Origin: Liolophura sinensis
Taxonomy: Eukaryota > Mollusca > Polyplacophora > Chitonida > Chitonidae
Direction: 5' to 3'
Assembly (NCBI RefSeq): GCF_032854445.1
Contig: NC_088304.1
Location: 4,772,001 to 4,836,000, forward strand
Length of the DNA stretch: 64,000 bases
This document shows, piece by piece, positions 12,240 to 22,800 of this stretch; within the stretch, counting starts at the first letter, position 1, and every line of letters begins with the position of its first letter. A program made the position numbers and the translations under genes. The notes under the pieces are model-generated. The model was not told the origin of the DNA. It made no database searches and saw only the letters and a list, made by a program, of their open reading frames with translations.

Positions 12240-13634
12240 GTTAACCTAACAGCATAGTCGACAGCATTGAGAAACGTACTTAAGAACATTTTATTTTTAC
12301 GACGGCGACCAGCATTGTGGTGGCAGGAAACCGGACAAAGTATTTTTTGTAATATGTCATGGTTTCTTTGTCTCGTTAAATGCGTTATTTTCACAACGTA
12401 ATTGTATCTTCAAAAAAAACTCAGGGGTCGGGCTGTATATTCATCGTGTTGAATTAGATCGCCACGTTGGACTGATGAGCAGTTGCACTCAAAGCGCAAC
12501 TGAGATATATATTTTGCTATTGACAGCTTATTCTAGCATGGTACACGATTTGACAACTGATTTCGCTGTCGCCTAAAACATACCTTGCGTCTTTCCAAGA
12601 TCATTGAAATCTGTTGACTGCTTCTCTTTGCATGATTTTATCCTATTTGCATACTCCTTAGTTCTTTGGTGGTATGTGATGAATGTCGTTTTAGGAGTTG
12701 GCCTTGCAATTGTCGATTCAGATCGTTCAGTTTGGTTGACGGCTGATATCGGAATGGGGATACGGGTGTGGGACGGGACCGGCACATCGTGCCACTCTCT
12801 TGATAGAACGGGCCTTATGAATATGACAAATATTCCAGAGGAAACCTTGGAATAAACTATTATAATATATAAGATTTAAAATGCAAAAGACTGAACGCCT
12901 ATTCCGCAATATCACAGCCATACTGTGGTGAAAACAAGGCTGAACCAATGGAGAGTAAATGGTTTTCGAAGGGATCATGAGAACATCCAAAATAAAGCAA
13001 ATATAGACGGACGTTTGTAAAATCAGTCACCAAAAAAGAAAACGCAAAATGCAGTTAGAATCAGACAACCGTGTTATTATATAATATAAAATCCAGAACA
13101 TTTTACATAGTACTGAGTGAAACCAATGATTATCATACAGGTCAATGACCTTTAAATAATCAGAAACAGCATGTCTGGCAACGCTCTCAACCAAATGCAA
13201 AGTTGACAAGGTAACCATTTGCCAATAATCACACTGGCGTCACCTCTCTGGGTTTACAATTCCATGCTGTAAGTCTTTAACAATGAATAGCCTTTGTGGA
13301 GCATTTAGGGGAAATCCATGCAATCAATCAGAATATATTTGATGACCTATATGACATCTGATCGAAACCATTTCTCCATAATCTCTCTGGAAGGCACAAA
13401 TATGGAAAAAAGTAGTTCAGATCATATGTGATCCAATACAAAATAATGAATGCATGTCTATGGGTGTAATTCACAGTATAAATATTACACATAATAAAAC
13501 ATAATTTGGAAGAGAAATCACAAACATGACTTGTACATTTTCATGTAGTTAGGAGTGAAATTATTTCTATAAAAATGGATTGTCCTTTCCAGGAGAGCTT
13601 CCAACTTCATTTTTGGCATATATGGATTAATTTC
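12240..13634. other. Spacer between TIR fragment and class I gene, copy 1
   Basis: Non-coding and shared with 25690-27149 and 50662-51931. It includes a short SINE-like piece at about 12295-12340 (ttttacgacggcgaccagcattgtgg). Copy 1 lacks the short segment around the Polinton target (copy 2, 25860-25930). Open frames at 12604-12855 (plus) and 12727-12990 (minus) overlap each other and show no domain. I do not call them genes. Confidence 0.6.
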
Positions 13635-15446
13635 TTACACACTCAGCCATTCTGAAAGCTTAAGTTCAAAGGCGTCACGAGGGAAAACAGTATTATCCCA
13701 GTCGAAAAACTCAAACCGATTATGACACCGGAAGTTGTCTAAGACGACATTTCCCCAGCGGACCAACATAATATCATGAGGAGATAAGAAGCCTTCAACC
13801 ACCCTATGTAAAAGGCATTCGTACTTGAAACAAAGCAGTCTGTCGCCTGGTGCCTCTGGTGAAGCAACAACGACGACTTTCTTTGATTTCACCAAGGCGT
13901 CAAGAGAGGGAGACAAATAAAAGTTGTCAGGGGTAAGAAGTTCCTCCCAGAAAGGGAGCAGTTTCCTGTCCTTAACATGAGCTATGATATGTTCATTAAC
14001 CCAGTATTTAGAATCTTCTGAACTCAAAATCCATAAATCATAGCGTGGAAGTGCCATAGCTGGCTGTGTTTGAGGCATATGTGCCCGGACAGGTAGGGTC
14101 AGGCAGACAAATTTAATCAGATATGACCATAAGAGCAAGATCACAAGGGGAGCGTACTTACAGTAGATATGCAAACACAAAAGGCACAATCCTGGCATCA
14201 GGACCTGGAAAACACACTGCTGAACTCGAAGTACAACAGAGGCCTGTTTCTCGAACATATGTTCATCAGAGAGGACACTTTGATACATTTCCTTGTATGA
14301 AATGTCGAGTTGTATTCGCTTAACTGGTATGAAATCATAGCCAGGGATTAACCAATTTATACCGTCTGGAAGACGTGGTTCCACAAGAATCGTCCACGGA
14401 TGTTCAGATGTGGCGGTTTCAGACGTCTTGGAGCTAGCATTGTAGAACGTTCGAGTTATGTAAAAAGTGTACAGACCAAATCTCTCCGGGGTCAGACAAA
14501 ATCTGAGGTATAATTCAGTATATAACGGTCTGTCAAGTTCGCCGGGGTCTTCATCATACGTAGATCCAGAGAGAAGTGTATTTACAATGACGTTTGCATC
14601 TGTTTTGAAATTTGTCTGTTCAGCGTAGCTTGTGGAGACGAGGGCGTTAAGTGCTGGCGAGCAGCCAGTAGACGAATCCGGCAGGAGCACCGGGTCAATC
14701 TTACCGTTTATTTTGTAATGGGGACTTGGCATGTCATAGTGCGGAGTGTCCACTGATAAGTAGCGCATGGCAACACTCAGGACAGATCCCGGAGGCGCAA
14801 AAAGTCGAGTAAAAATGGGATCGGCTTTCCGTAGTACAAAATGACAGACGCTTTTGTCATTTGAAAAAAATGAATAATAGCCACAATCCTCTTCTGTAAT
14901 ATTTAATATAACCAACTGAGAAATTAATTCGGTGTTGTTAATTTTCTCTTCGATGCTGTGTCGTGACGATGTAGTTACCAATGTAACCTCACCCTTATCA
15001 ACCATAAGCCATTGCAGGTTTGGATTTTTGTCTGCTGAATGTAGGTCTATATGATACATACAGTCGAATGAAACATCCTCTCCTGCTGATCTGTAAAAGT
15101 ACTGCACTGAAAATGGCAAACTGGTATTTCCTAATTCATCAGAGGATATGGCTCTTGTTATATTCCTACCAAACAATAACACGTCATGACTAGTTGTGAG
15201 ATTGTAGGCGTATCCGCTCATCCAGTCTATCACTATCTTACTAGTCAGAACACATTCACACCCATACACGAGTAACACAGTTGACAGTAAACACCTCAGT
15301 ATATGACCACGGTGAGGAATCCAGCCGTCTCTCCTCAGAAGACAACACAGTTTGAACCTGTCGAGGACACGCCCGCCATAGGCCAGGGGATAGAGGACTA
15401 GCGCGTCCAGGAGCAAGGGCCACAGCTGGGACAGCAGACCTGGCAT
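13635..15446 (-). CDS. Class I Ig-TIR transmembrane receptor, copy 1
   Basis: Intact single-exon frame of 603 residues. Visible parts: a hydrophobic N-terminal segment at about 51-66; an Ig-like domain at about 115-205 (Cys 129, Trp in LQW, then DCGYY); a second Ig-like region at about 215-360 ending in an ERFGLYTF strand; two hydrophobic segments at about 411-428 and 432-451; and a TIR domain at about 469-600 with box 1 YDLWILSSED and box 3 FFDW. Several N-x-S/T sites lie in the ectodomain. By domain content it resembles IL-1-receptor-type molecules and should signal through TIR-TIR contacts at the membrane. The second Ig cysteine present in the other two class I copies is Phe here (DCGYYSF against DCGLYAC). 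The RD..PG motif of the TIR BB loop is absent. It is most like 51932-53743. Ligand and pathway are unknown. Confidence 0.85.
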   Translation of the reverse strand: MPGLLSQLWPLLLDALVLYPLAYGGRVLDRFKLCCLLRRDGWIPHRGHILRCLLSTVLLVYGCECVLTSKIVIDWMSGYAYNLTTSHDVLLFGRNITRAISSDELGNTSLPFSVQYFYRSAGEDVSFDCMYHIDLHSADKNPNLQWLMVDKGEVTLVTTSSRHSIEEKINNTELISQLVILNITEEDCGYYSFFSNDKSVCHFVLRKADPIFTRLFAPPGSVLSVAMRYLSVDTPHYDMPSPHYKINGKIDPVLLPDSSTGCSPALNALVSTSYAEQTNFKTDANVIVNTLLSGSTYDEDPGELDRPLYTELYLRFCLTPERFGLYTFYITRTFYNASSKTSETATSEHPWTILVEPRLPDGINWLIPGYDFIPVKRIQLDISYKEMYQSVLSDEHMFEKQASVVLRVQQCVFQVLMPGLCLLCLHIYCKYAPLVILLLWSYLIKFVCLTLPVRAHMPQTQPAMALPRYDLWILSSEDSKYWVNEHIIAHVKDRKLLPFWEELLTPDNFYLSPSLDALVKSKKVVVVASPEAPGDRLLCFKYECLLHRVVEGFLSPHDIMLVRWGNVVLDNFRCHNRFEFFDWDNTVFPRDAFELKLSEWLSV

Positions 15447-16084
15447 ATTTCTCGACGTTATTGTTGTAATGAATGCCTTATTAATACAACGCTCTCACCA
15501 TACTATGTCTCAGACGGGGCTGTTGTCAGGTCTCAGTGTTCTCATTTGCTGGGTGTCGCCCCTCAGGGCTCTCTGTAAGGCGGACACCTCTGCATTATGA
15601 TCATCGAATTCTTCGAACGACTTTGAGCGCAGGTCTCATCAAGTCGTACATGTAAATAAAAGATCGAGTTGTGCCTGGGTAGTTAAAAATAGACCGAGGA
15701 GATTCCCCTGTCATGCACAACACGGCCTCACCTTGCCTGGGCATGTTTTGCATGTCTTTCTGGGTGGCTTTGACACATTTGATTGGAGCACATTGGTTTA
15801 CTTCTGCCACCGTTTGGTTCCCTTGCTGTGTGCATTAGTTTGAAGTGTACAGGTGCGTGCTTTCCTTGATCTATGATCACAGACAAGACCGCCTTTTGGT
15901 CTACTGTGACGAGAATCGGCCGATGATTTAGTATATATATGTACTTGTTGTGGTAGGTAAATGATGTTACATCAGCTACTGATCAGAAGCGTTAGATCGA
16001 TTAGTACGGTTAACAGCTGATACACTATCGGCTTTGAGGTGACGTTGTATAATGTGAAACTGTTCTGTGCTAATACACAAAGCC
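15447..16084. other. Class I 5' flank, copy 1
   Basis: Upstream DNA of the class I gene, strongly conserved with 28956-29600 and 53744-54400. Blocks include ggtctcagtgttctcatttg and agatcgagttgtgcctgggt. Conservation across three copies makes it the best candidate for promoter and 5' untranslated sequence, but it may simply reflect shared duplication. No TATA box can be assigned with confidence. Confidence 0.5.
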
Positions 16085-16330
16085 ACATAGTATGGGATTA
16101 AAGACATACACCATAGACAGTAAAACCAGACCAGCGACGACAGTGATAGACGCACAGCATAGAAAGTAAAACCAGAGCAGCGACGACAGTGCGATAGGCG
16201 TACAGCATAAAGAGTAAAACCAGATCAGTGACAAGAGTGTGATAGACGTACAGCACAGAGAGTAAAGCCAGAGTAGTGACGACAGTGTGATAGACGCATA
16301 GAGGGTAAAACCAGAGCAGTATTAATTCAA
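16085..16330. repeat. 48-bp tandem repeat, about 5 copies
   Basis: Tandem units built on gtaaaaccagagcagcgacg followed by acagtgtgatagacgtacagca. The array corresponds to the longer one at 54560-54895, where the 48-bp period is exact. The minus-strand open frame 16098-16343 arises because 48 is divisible by three. It has no other coding sign. Confidence 0.85.
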
Positions 16331-19239
16331 TTAATACACGCATTAAAGGATGCTCTCGTTAGCACCGGCATGCCATTGGTTATGGTGTTGAATTGGTTAC
16401 CACGCTGGATGTTTGAACAGTTGCAAACAAAACGCATATGAGATAAATCTGTGTTATTATATACTTTCTTCGGTCTTAAGTGGTTTGTGTTGAACGTTGG
16501 TTTGGATATAAGTTTTATGATTAATTATTTATTTATTGATTTGATATGTGTTTCAAGCCGTACTCAAGAATATTTCACTTATACGATCCCGGTCGAAACC
16601 CAGGACCATTCCCAGGTTGCTGTCAGGCCTTCCACGTACTTTATGAGTATTAATGCCAAGTATATAAGTAGACTATTCCAAAGCCTTGATTAAGAAAAAT
16701 GTCCAAAATATGCATTTGTTGATTAACCTACGTACATTCCATGAAAGAACTTCTCAAAAAGACAAAATACAAGTGGTAAAATTAGACCCACAAGTTGTAT
16801 CCACCTATTATTTGTTTAAGTACTTGTACTCATGCAGCTAGCGACACAAACTATTCTAACAGGCCTTGTTTGACAAATCATTGCCTTTTATCTTTAATAA
16901 CAACACCATGTTCCACATTGTCCATATCTTCATATTTTAAATTTCACATTGGTGCTTTATAATTTTAAAACCTTAATTTATAATATCTCTGGTTTATTTT
17001 GTAAACCCTCTTATACTCATTATCATTATGCTGGTACGTATTAAATTTGGCACAGATGCGACTTTATATCTCAATACCAAAAAACGTTGACACCTCTATT
17101 CCCGTGTGGAAAGAACATACCCATTATTGTCTGAAAAACACACAAACAGTTTAAATTTGTGTCTAAATGGTAATAAATAACCCTTTTTATTCAGACATCA
17201 CAAGAGTTATGTCATTTTCTCGGATGCTTTGTCATATTTCAGTGCCAACCGGATAAGCATTTAATGTCATATATAACGCTATTTCACGGATATTTTAATA
17301 TTTGTTCATTTATTACCTATTAATAACACAGGTGAACAACACGGAGAAAATGAAAAAGGTTCCTGTCAAGCTATACATATAGAATTTGACCCGCACAAAA
17401 GCTCCACTTCATGCTCTATTATTAAGAACGACCATTTTAGTGCAACTGATTTCAGAAAATTCGCCTGCTTTTAAACGTTACAGATTTGACAATTTCAATG
17501 ACAAGTTAGGTGCTTTCGGAAAGGAGTGTGTGTGTCATTGTGTGTGTGTAAGGGAGGGTGGCGGGGGTGCTAGGGGTATTTCTGTAACTCATTCGTAGCT
17601 GTATGTATCTAAATGTGCTTAACCCGGGTCTTGGAATGCCTTTTATCGTGCATTGCATGTAGGAATCTGAAGCTATACGTTACAAGGCATATCTTACTTC
17701 TTGGGAAATATTGCAAAAATCAAAATATATAATTCCCGTATATAGCAGTACATAATATACGTCTAAATCTTCACATTCTGACTCGTGATAATAACTTACG
17801 CTTCGAAACAGATATTCGAATTGCATCCGTCAACACATTGGACATTACAGGCCAGTAATCACAATTAAGGCCAAAACTGCGTTGACATCAACCATCAAAG
17901 AACTAAGGAAGTATATAAAGTACAAAAATACGACGGAAACATGCAAAGAGCAGTCAACAACCTTCAATTATGTTGGCAAGACGCAAGATATGTTCTAGGC
18001 AACTGAGTGAAACCAGTATTCAAATCGTGTTCCCTGCTGGAATATAAAATGTCGATAATAAAATATATATCTCAGTTGCGTTTTTATTGCAACTGTTAAT
18101 ATATCCAACATGGCGGTCTTATTCAACACCATGAATGTACAGCCCTCACCCCGGGTTAAGCGGGATTAGACACAATCATGAATTCGAGCATTAAACACAA
18201 TTATGAATTATTTTAATTAGCTACTATCATGAGGCTTGTGAATGGCCTTTCAAATTTAGTCTTAAATTCAAAATTTGACTTCAGTTGCACTACCGATTTT
18301 AGGAAGAGCAAACTTGGCATGAGGGAAATCCCCTTGTACATGTCGTTCCGGGGAAACGTCAGTGTGACTGCATGGGCACGATTCACGTGTATAGAATATT
18401 ATTAGACTTGACGTGGCAACACTGTAGTAATACATAACGGCTTCTCCTGGCCCTATAGGAAATCATTGGTTCATAGTTTCTTTCGACAATAACAACATTT
18501 TTCTCAGAGGGCTGAAATAAACAACGTGAAATAAACAAGCCATGAAATATTATCAATTTATTTGTTGATTCATTTCTTATTATATTTAAATGAAAAGAGA
18601 AAAGAAAGAGAAATTGTTGCTGATTTTGGGAGAATGTTTACAGATTCACTCTTATATCTGGAACAGGACTCATTCACTGTAAAATGTTACGTCCGAGGGC
18701 GTCACGTCGAAAAACGGTAGCAGAGAGGTTAAGATACTCGTGGACGACCTACGAGTAACAACTGACGTCTTCGTTAGCTCTGCATGACCTCACGCTTGGA
18801 AAATCTAGGTCGCACCGTCTGCTCGTTTTTTATAGAACTGAACGATACTTACTCGTAATACATTTCCGAGATAATATTTGGGTGTTTTATCAGTTTGGGT
18901 GTGAAATAAAAGTGAAAACTCACTCGACCTACGCATTAGTCTATCGTAAGTATCAATTTTTACCTTTAAGATGTAGAAATTAAGACCAGAAAACGTAATT
19001 TTTACACTGTATATATTTTATGCATATGGAACTGTGCGACCACGATATAACGTACCTGCCGCAGTTTTCAAGCTCACCCCATGCTGAAAACATGCAAACA
19101 GCGTTCTGGTGTGCGTCATTCATAATGTGTATCACCGTTGACTACATGAAAATAAAGCATTGTTGTAATTTACTTGTTGGACGCAGTTCGTGTAATTCGA
19201 GCAGCTTATCATTTTTCGTCGTAACGACACGACTTCGCT
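16331..19239. other. Spacer between class I gene and relic, copy 1
   Basis: No gene supported. It holds a SINE-like fragment at about 16541-16640 (gtactcaagaatatttcact) and a GT-rich tract at about 17525-17575. Long blocks are shared with 54960-57640. The open frames at 17386-17598 and 19020-19409 are not preserved as domains and are not called. Confidence 0.6.
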
Positions 19240-19990
19240 TGGAGTCCCAGTCCAAGCGAATCAACACGACATCAATGGGAGATAAGCAGTCCTCAGTAAC
19301 CACGAGTGACATATTCAATCTGATTAGAAAAACATTCGTCTCCTCTGACTCTCGTGAAATAATGACAATGGGTCTCTGGGCTTACATGATGGAGAGCATG
19401 GAGAGATGAGGACAAACTATACACATCTGGGGTTAACCGTTCCTTCTAGTAAGCTTGTAAATTTAGATCCCGGGCTTTTGATATAACGTGTTCATTGACC
19501 CAGGTTTTAGAGTGGCCTTAGCTCAGAACCCACAAATCATAGTGAATGAACGCTTTCACTGGAAGTAATTGAAAAATATGAGCTCGGGCTGGGAATATCA
19601 AGCAAAAGGTCCACTTCGGAAACCACCACAGGGGCATGATCAGACGAGGAGCGTGATTATTATAGATACACAAAACATCAAGACACCGACTGGAAGCCAG
19701 CATTAGAAGCACCCTCCACAACGTAAGAAAGCTGGTTTCTCATATGTGTTTTTATCCGTGATAGTGCTTTACACCATTTTGTAGGAGTCGGCCGGACTGT
19801 ATTCCATGGATTTAATTGATACCAATTCATATCGAGCGATTAACCGGTTTATACCCATGGTTTCACAAAAATTGTCCAAGGATGTTCAACTGTGACGGTT
19901 CAGATGTCTCGGAGCTAGAGTCATAGAAAGTTCGGGTTATGTAAAAAGTGTACGGACGAACCTCTGTCTACAGACACAGTTTCTCATGTG
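19240..19990 (-). pseudogene. Decayed TIR receptor relic, copy 1
   Basis: Minus-strand remains of a third receptor. About 19260-19440 matches the TIR C-terminal half. About 19518-19721 encodes a hydrophobic segment plus HYDLWVLS, the TIR box 1. About 19800-19990 matches the end of the ectodomain. The pieces are in the right order but in different frames with stops between. Counterparts lie at 31555-31900 and 57650-58400. Confidence 0.75.
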
Positions 19991-20640
19991 TAACGTGCAG
20001 ACATGTATATTGATGGAAGACAAGTCGCTTTAAATGGACGTTATACTGAGCGTTAAAGGGAGTCGCCAGCCGCTTATTGACACCAAATATAAAAGACTAT
20101 AGCATAAAGAGTCCCACAAACACGCAACGGGAGAATAGAATCTGCAAATTCCTTGTCCAAGGCCAGGGTTGAACCTGCATCTCGAGTGTCCTAGCAATTG
20201 AAAGACAAGAGTCATGCTCACGTAGTCAGATTAAATCATGTGTCAAGGACATGCGACAATACATTTCCTCGCCGTGTATGGCCCAATACCATAGTCTAAG
20301 ACTACACAGTGGAATGCGTTTACTCTCCTTATAGTTATACATTGAATAGGTATACACTTCGTTACATGAGTACCGATTTTCCTGTACCAGGAAGAGAGGA
20401 ATAACACTTCTTAGAATAGCCTGACCCACAGTATAGTTATATCTCTTGTTATGCATTCGATCCTTTATGTGTAAATTTGAAGAAGTCGGTCAAGGACACT
20501 CGTGGTCATGTCCACATAGCGCTTATATCAAACAGTTTGAGAAAAACTTTTCGAGTGTGAGCATTTAGTAATGTCTGACCAGGCTCAATGTGCAGTCAGC
20601 ACCACAATGCCTCGTTCATTTTAATCGGTCGACCATTCTA
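19991..20640. other. Spacer, copy 1
   Basis: Non-coding and homologous to 31905-32850 and 58405-58860. It contains the unoccupied target (agaatagaatctgcaaattc, about 20133-20152) that carries a SINE in copy 2. The open frames at 20030-20221 and 20226-20456 show no domain. Confidence 0.55.
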
Positions 20641-20860
20641 ATAACGGGCGAGGCAGCGAGGTAAAGAAAAGCGACGTAACGCGGTAATGAGGCAGCGAGG
20701 TGACGAGGGAGCGAGGCGAGGCAGCGAGATTACCTCGTGTATTTGACTATGATAATCTCGCTACCTCGCTGCCTCGCATCACTACCTTGCTACTTCGCTA
20801 CCTCGTCACCTCGCTTCAATACCTCATTACCCCGCTGTTTCGCCCTGTATTAGAGGTAGC
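20641..20860. repeat. Imperfect palindrome of gcgaggta-type units, copy 1
   Basis: The left half repeats gcgaggcagcgaggta-like octamers. The right half repeats the complementary ctacctcgctgcctcgc, with a short AT-containing centre (tgtatttgactatgataatc) between. The halves can pair as a long imperfect hairpin of roughly 90-bp arms. The same structure is in copy 2 at 32853-33095. Function unknown. Confidence 0.8.
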
Positions 20861-21044
20861 GAGATGTTCTCTATCGGCTTCCATACAAAACTCAACACGT
20901 ACTGGCATATGAACATCTGGAAGAATAGAACTTAAATATATGTATGAAATCTTTTCAACAGAAATTAGTGTTCATTTGTGATTTGTCCTGTAGGTTAGTC
21001 TAAGTATAATCAAGTCTTATATAGTCTTATCTCGAATGTACACT
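20861..21044. other. 3' flank of class II receptor, copy 1
   Basis: Short non-coding stretch downstream of the minus-strand class II reading frame, conserved with 33096-33264. Nothing else recognised. Confidence 0.5.
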
Positions 21045-22800
21045 TTATCGATTAAACCATTGCGAAATCTTACGCCTAAAGGCTTCTCTTCGGAACACGG
21101 TATTATTCCAGTCAAAAAACTCAAATTGATTATGACGCCGGAATTTGTCCACACTGACATTGCCCAAATGGACCAACATGACATCAAGGGGAGATAAGCG
21201 GTCCTCAATCACGCGGAGTGACACACATTCAAACTGATGACAAAAGTAACCGTCTTCCGCTGACTCTGGTGAAATGATGACAATGATTTTCTTGGCTTGA
21301 TGGAGAGCGTCCAGACACGAAGACAACCAGTAGACACCTGGGGTTAGCAGTTCCTTCCAGAAAACTTGTAGTTTCAGACTCCAGGTGTAGGATATAACAT
21401 GTTCCTTAACCCAGTATTTAGAGTCGTCTGAGCTGAGAACCCACAAATCATAGCCCACTGACGCGATAGCTGGGTGTGCCTGAGGCTTATGGACATGGGC
21501 AGGGAGGAACATGGACATAATGTTAATCAGATACCGCCATAAGACCAGGATCAGACGGGGAGCATACTGACTGTAGATATATAAACCCACAAGACACAGA
21601 CTAGGGACCAGGAGAAAAAACACACAATACTGCATCACCATGACAACATAGGCCGAGTTAACGAGGTCTTCGCTGTCAAAAACTGCTTTTTTTGTCTGCA
21701 AAATCCTTATCTCGAAAACACATTAGTTTTCTAGGTTCGGTCGAACGATATCCTGGAAGGAACCAGTTGACGATTGGAGGTATCTTTGGAGTCACGAGAA
21801 TGGTCCATGGGTGTTTGGCTGTCACCGTTTCACGTGCCTTCGTGCTGAAGTTGTAGTAAGTATGAGAAGAAAAGAAGCTATACATGCCAAACCTTTCTGG
21901 GCTCAGACAGAAATGGAGATGAAGATTTGTATGATAAAGTCGGTCAAATTCATCTGTATCATGTGAATCATTGAGTTTTGCTGGCAAAGTAATGTCCCAT
22001 GTCCCCAGTAACTTATAAATATAATCATACCCTATTATGTAGTTGATTGCCTTCAAAAACGGCGGACATCCAGATGATTCTCGTTGGTAAGTAGGATCAG
22101 TGTCGTCATTTATTTTATAATGAATTTCCGGTGTTGTATAACTTGGGTTATCTGTGGAAGCAACTTCTAAAATGAGTCGTATTATTCCACCAGGGGGCAC
22201 AGTTAACCGAAAGAACATTGACTGATGTTCCAGTAAAAAATGATACCGGGCGTCTAATGTAGGCATATATATCTTGAGCTCACAATCCAAAAGTGCACAT
22301 TTATATATTCCAAAATCGTTTATGGATACACTCATCATTGTCAACAGCGCTAGTACAGAGTCGTCCATTACCATGGCTTCCGCGTGATGCCTATGAGATG
22401 GATTAACCAGTGAAAAATCTGGCGTCGTATCCGATGAAAACCATGTTACTACAAAGAGACTATCTCTTTGGAGAGGAAATGACCACTCTATTACGGCATC
22501 ATCACCAATGTAACTGAAAGAAGAAGAAAAATTTCACGTTTCTTTATAGGAATTGTAGTAAATCGTATGATTCTTTTCTTTTAACTCAGCTCTGTGACTT
22601 CGGTTCAGGTCGTAATGATAACCGCTCATCCAGTCTGTCACCATCTTGCTGGTAAGAAAACAGTGAGCACTATACACGAGTAGCATAGCTGCCAGATAAC
22701 ACCTCAGAATATAACAACGGTCCGGAATCCAGCCGTCTCTTCTGAGAAAACAACACAGTTTGAACATGTCAAGGACACACCCAAGGTAAACTAGGGGGTA
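21045..22800 (-). pseudogene. Class II Ig-TIR receptor, broken, copy 1
   Basis: Divergent paralogue of the class I gene. The N-terminal piece (22534-22767) shares the FKLCC-LRRDGWIPDR and DWMSGY landmarks. It ends at an in-frame TGA (22534-22536), where the related frame at 60100 reads on. The same frame continues through the ectodomain (21676-22374, with GCPPF and ERFGMYSF), then shifts near 21690 into the hydrophobic segment and TIR domain (21045-21701; YDLWVLSSDD and FFDW). The Ig-like region keeps an IYKC strand. One stop and one frameshift are the only breaks, so loss is recent, unless an unrecognised intron removes them. The TGA is shared with copy 2. Confidence 0.8.

Noticed and set aside
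12604-12855. Plus frame repeated at 50897-51148
   Set aside because: It recurs because the segment is duplicated. It is broken in copy 2 and overlaps another open frame on minus, with no domain.
17386-17598. Frames ending in a GT-rich tract (also 55657-55953)
   Set aside because: The C-terminal half is encoded by low-complexity GT repeats. The start differs between copies, and copy 2 is broken.
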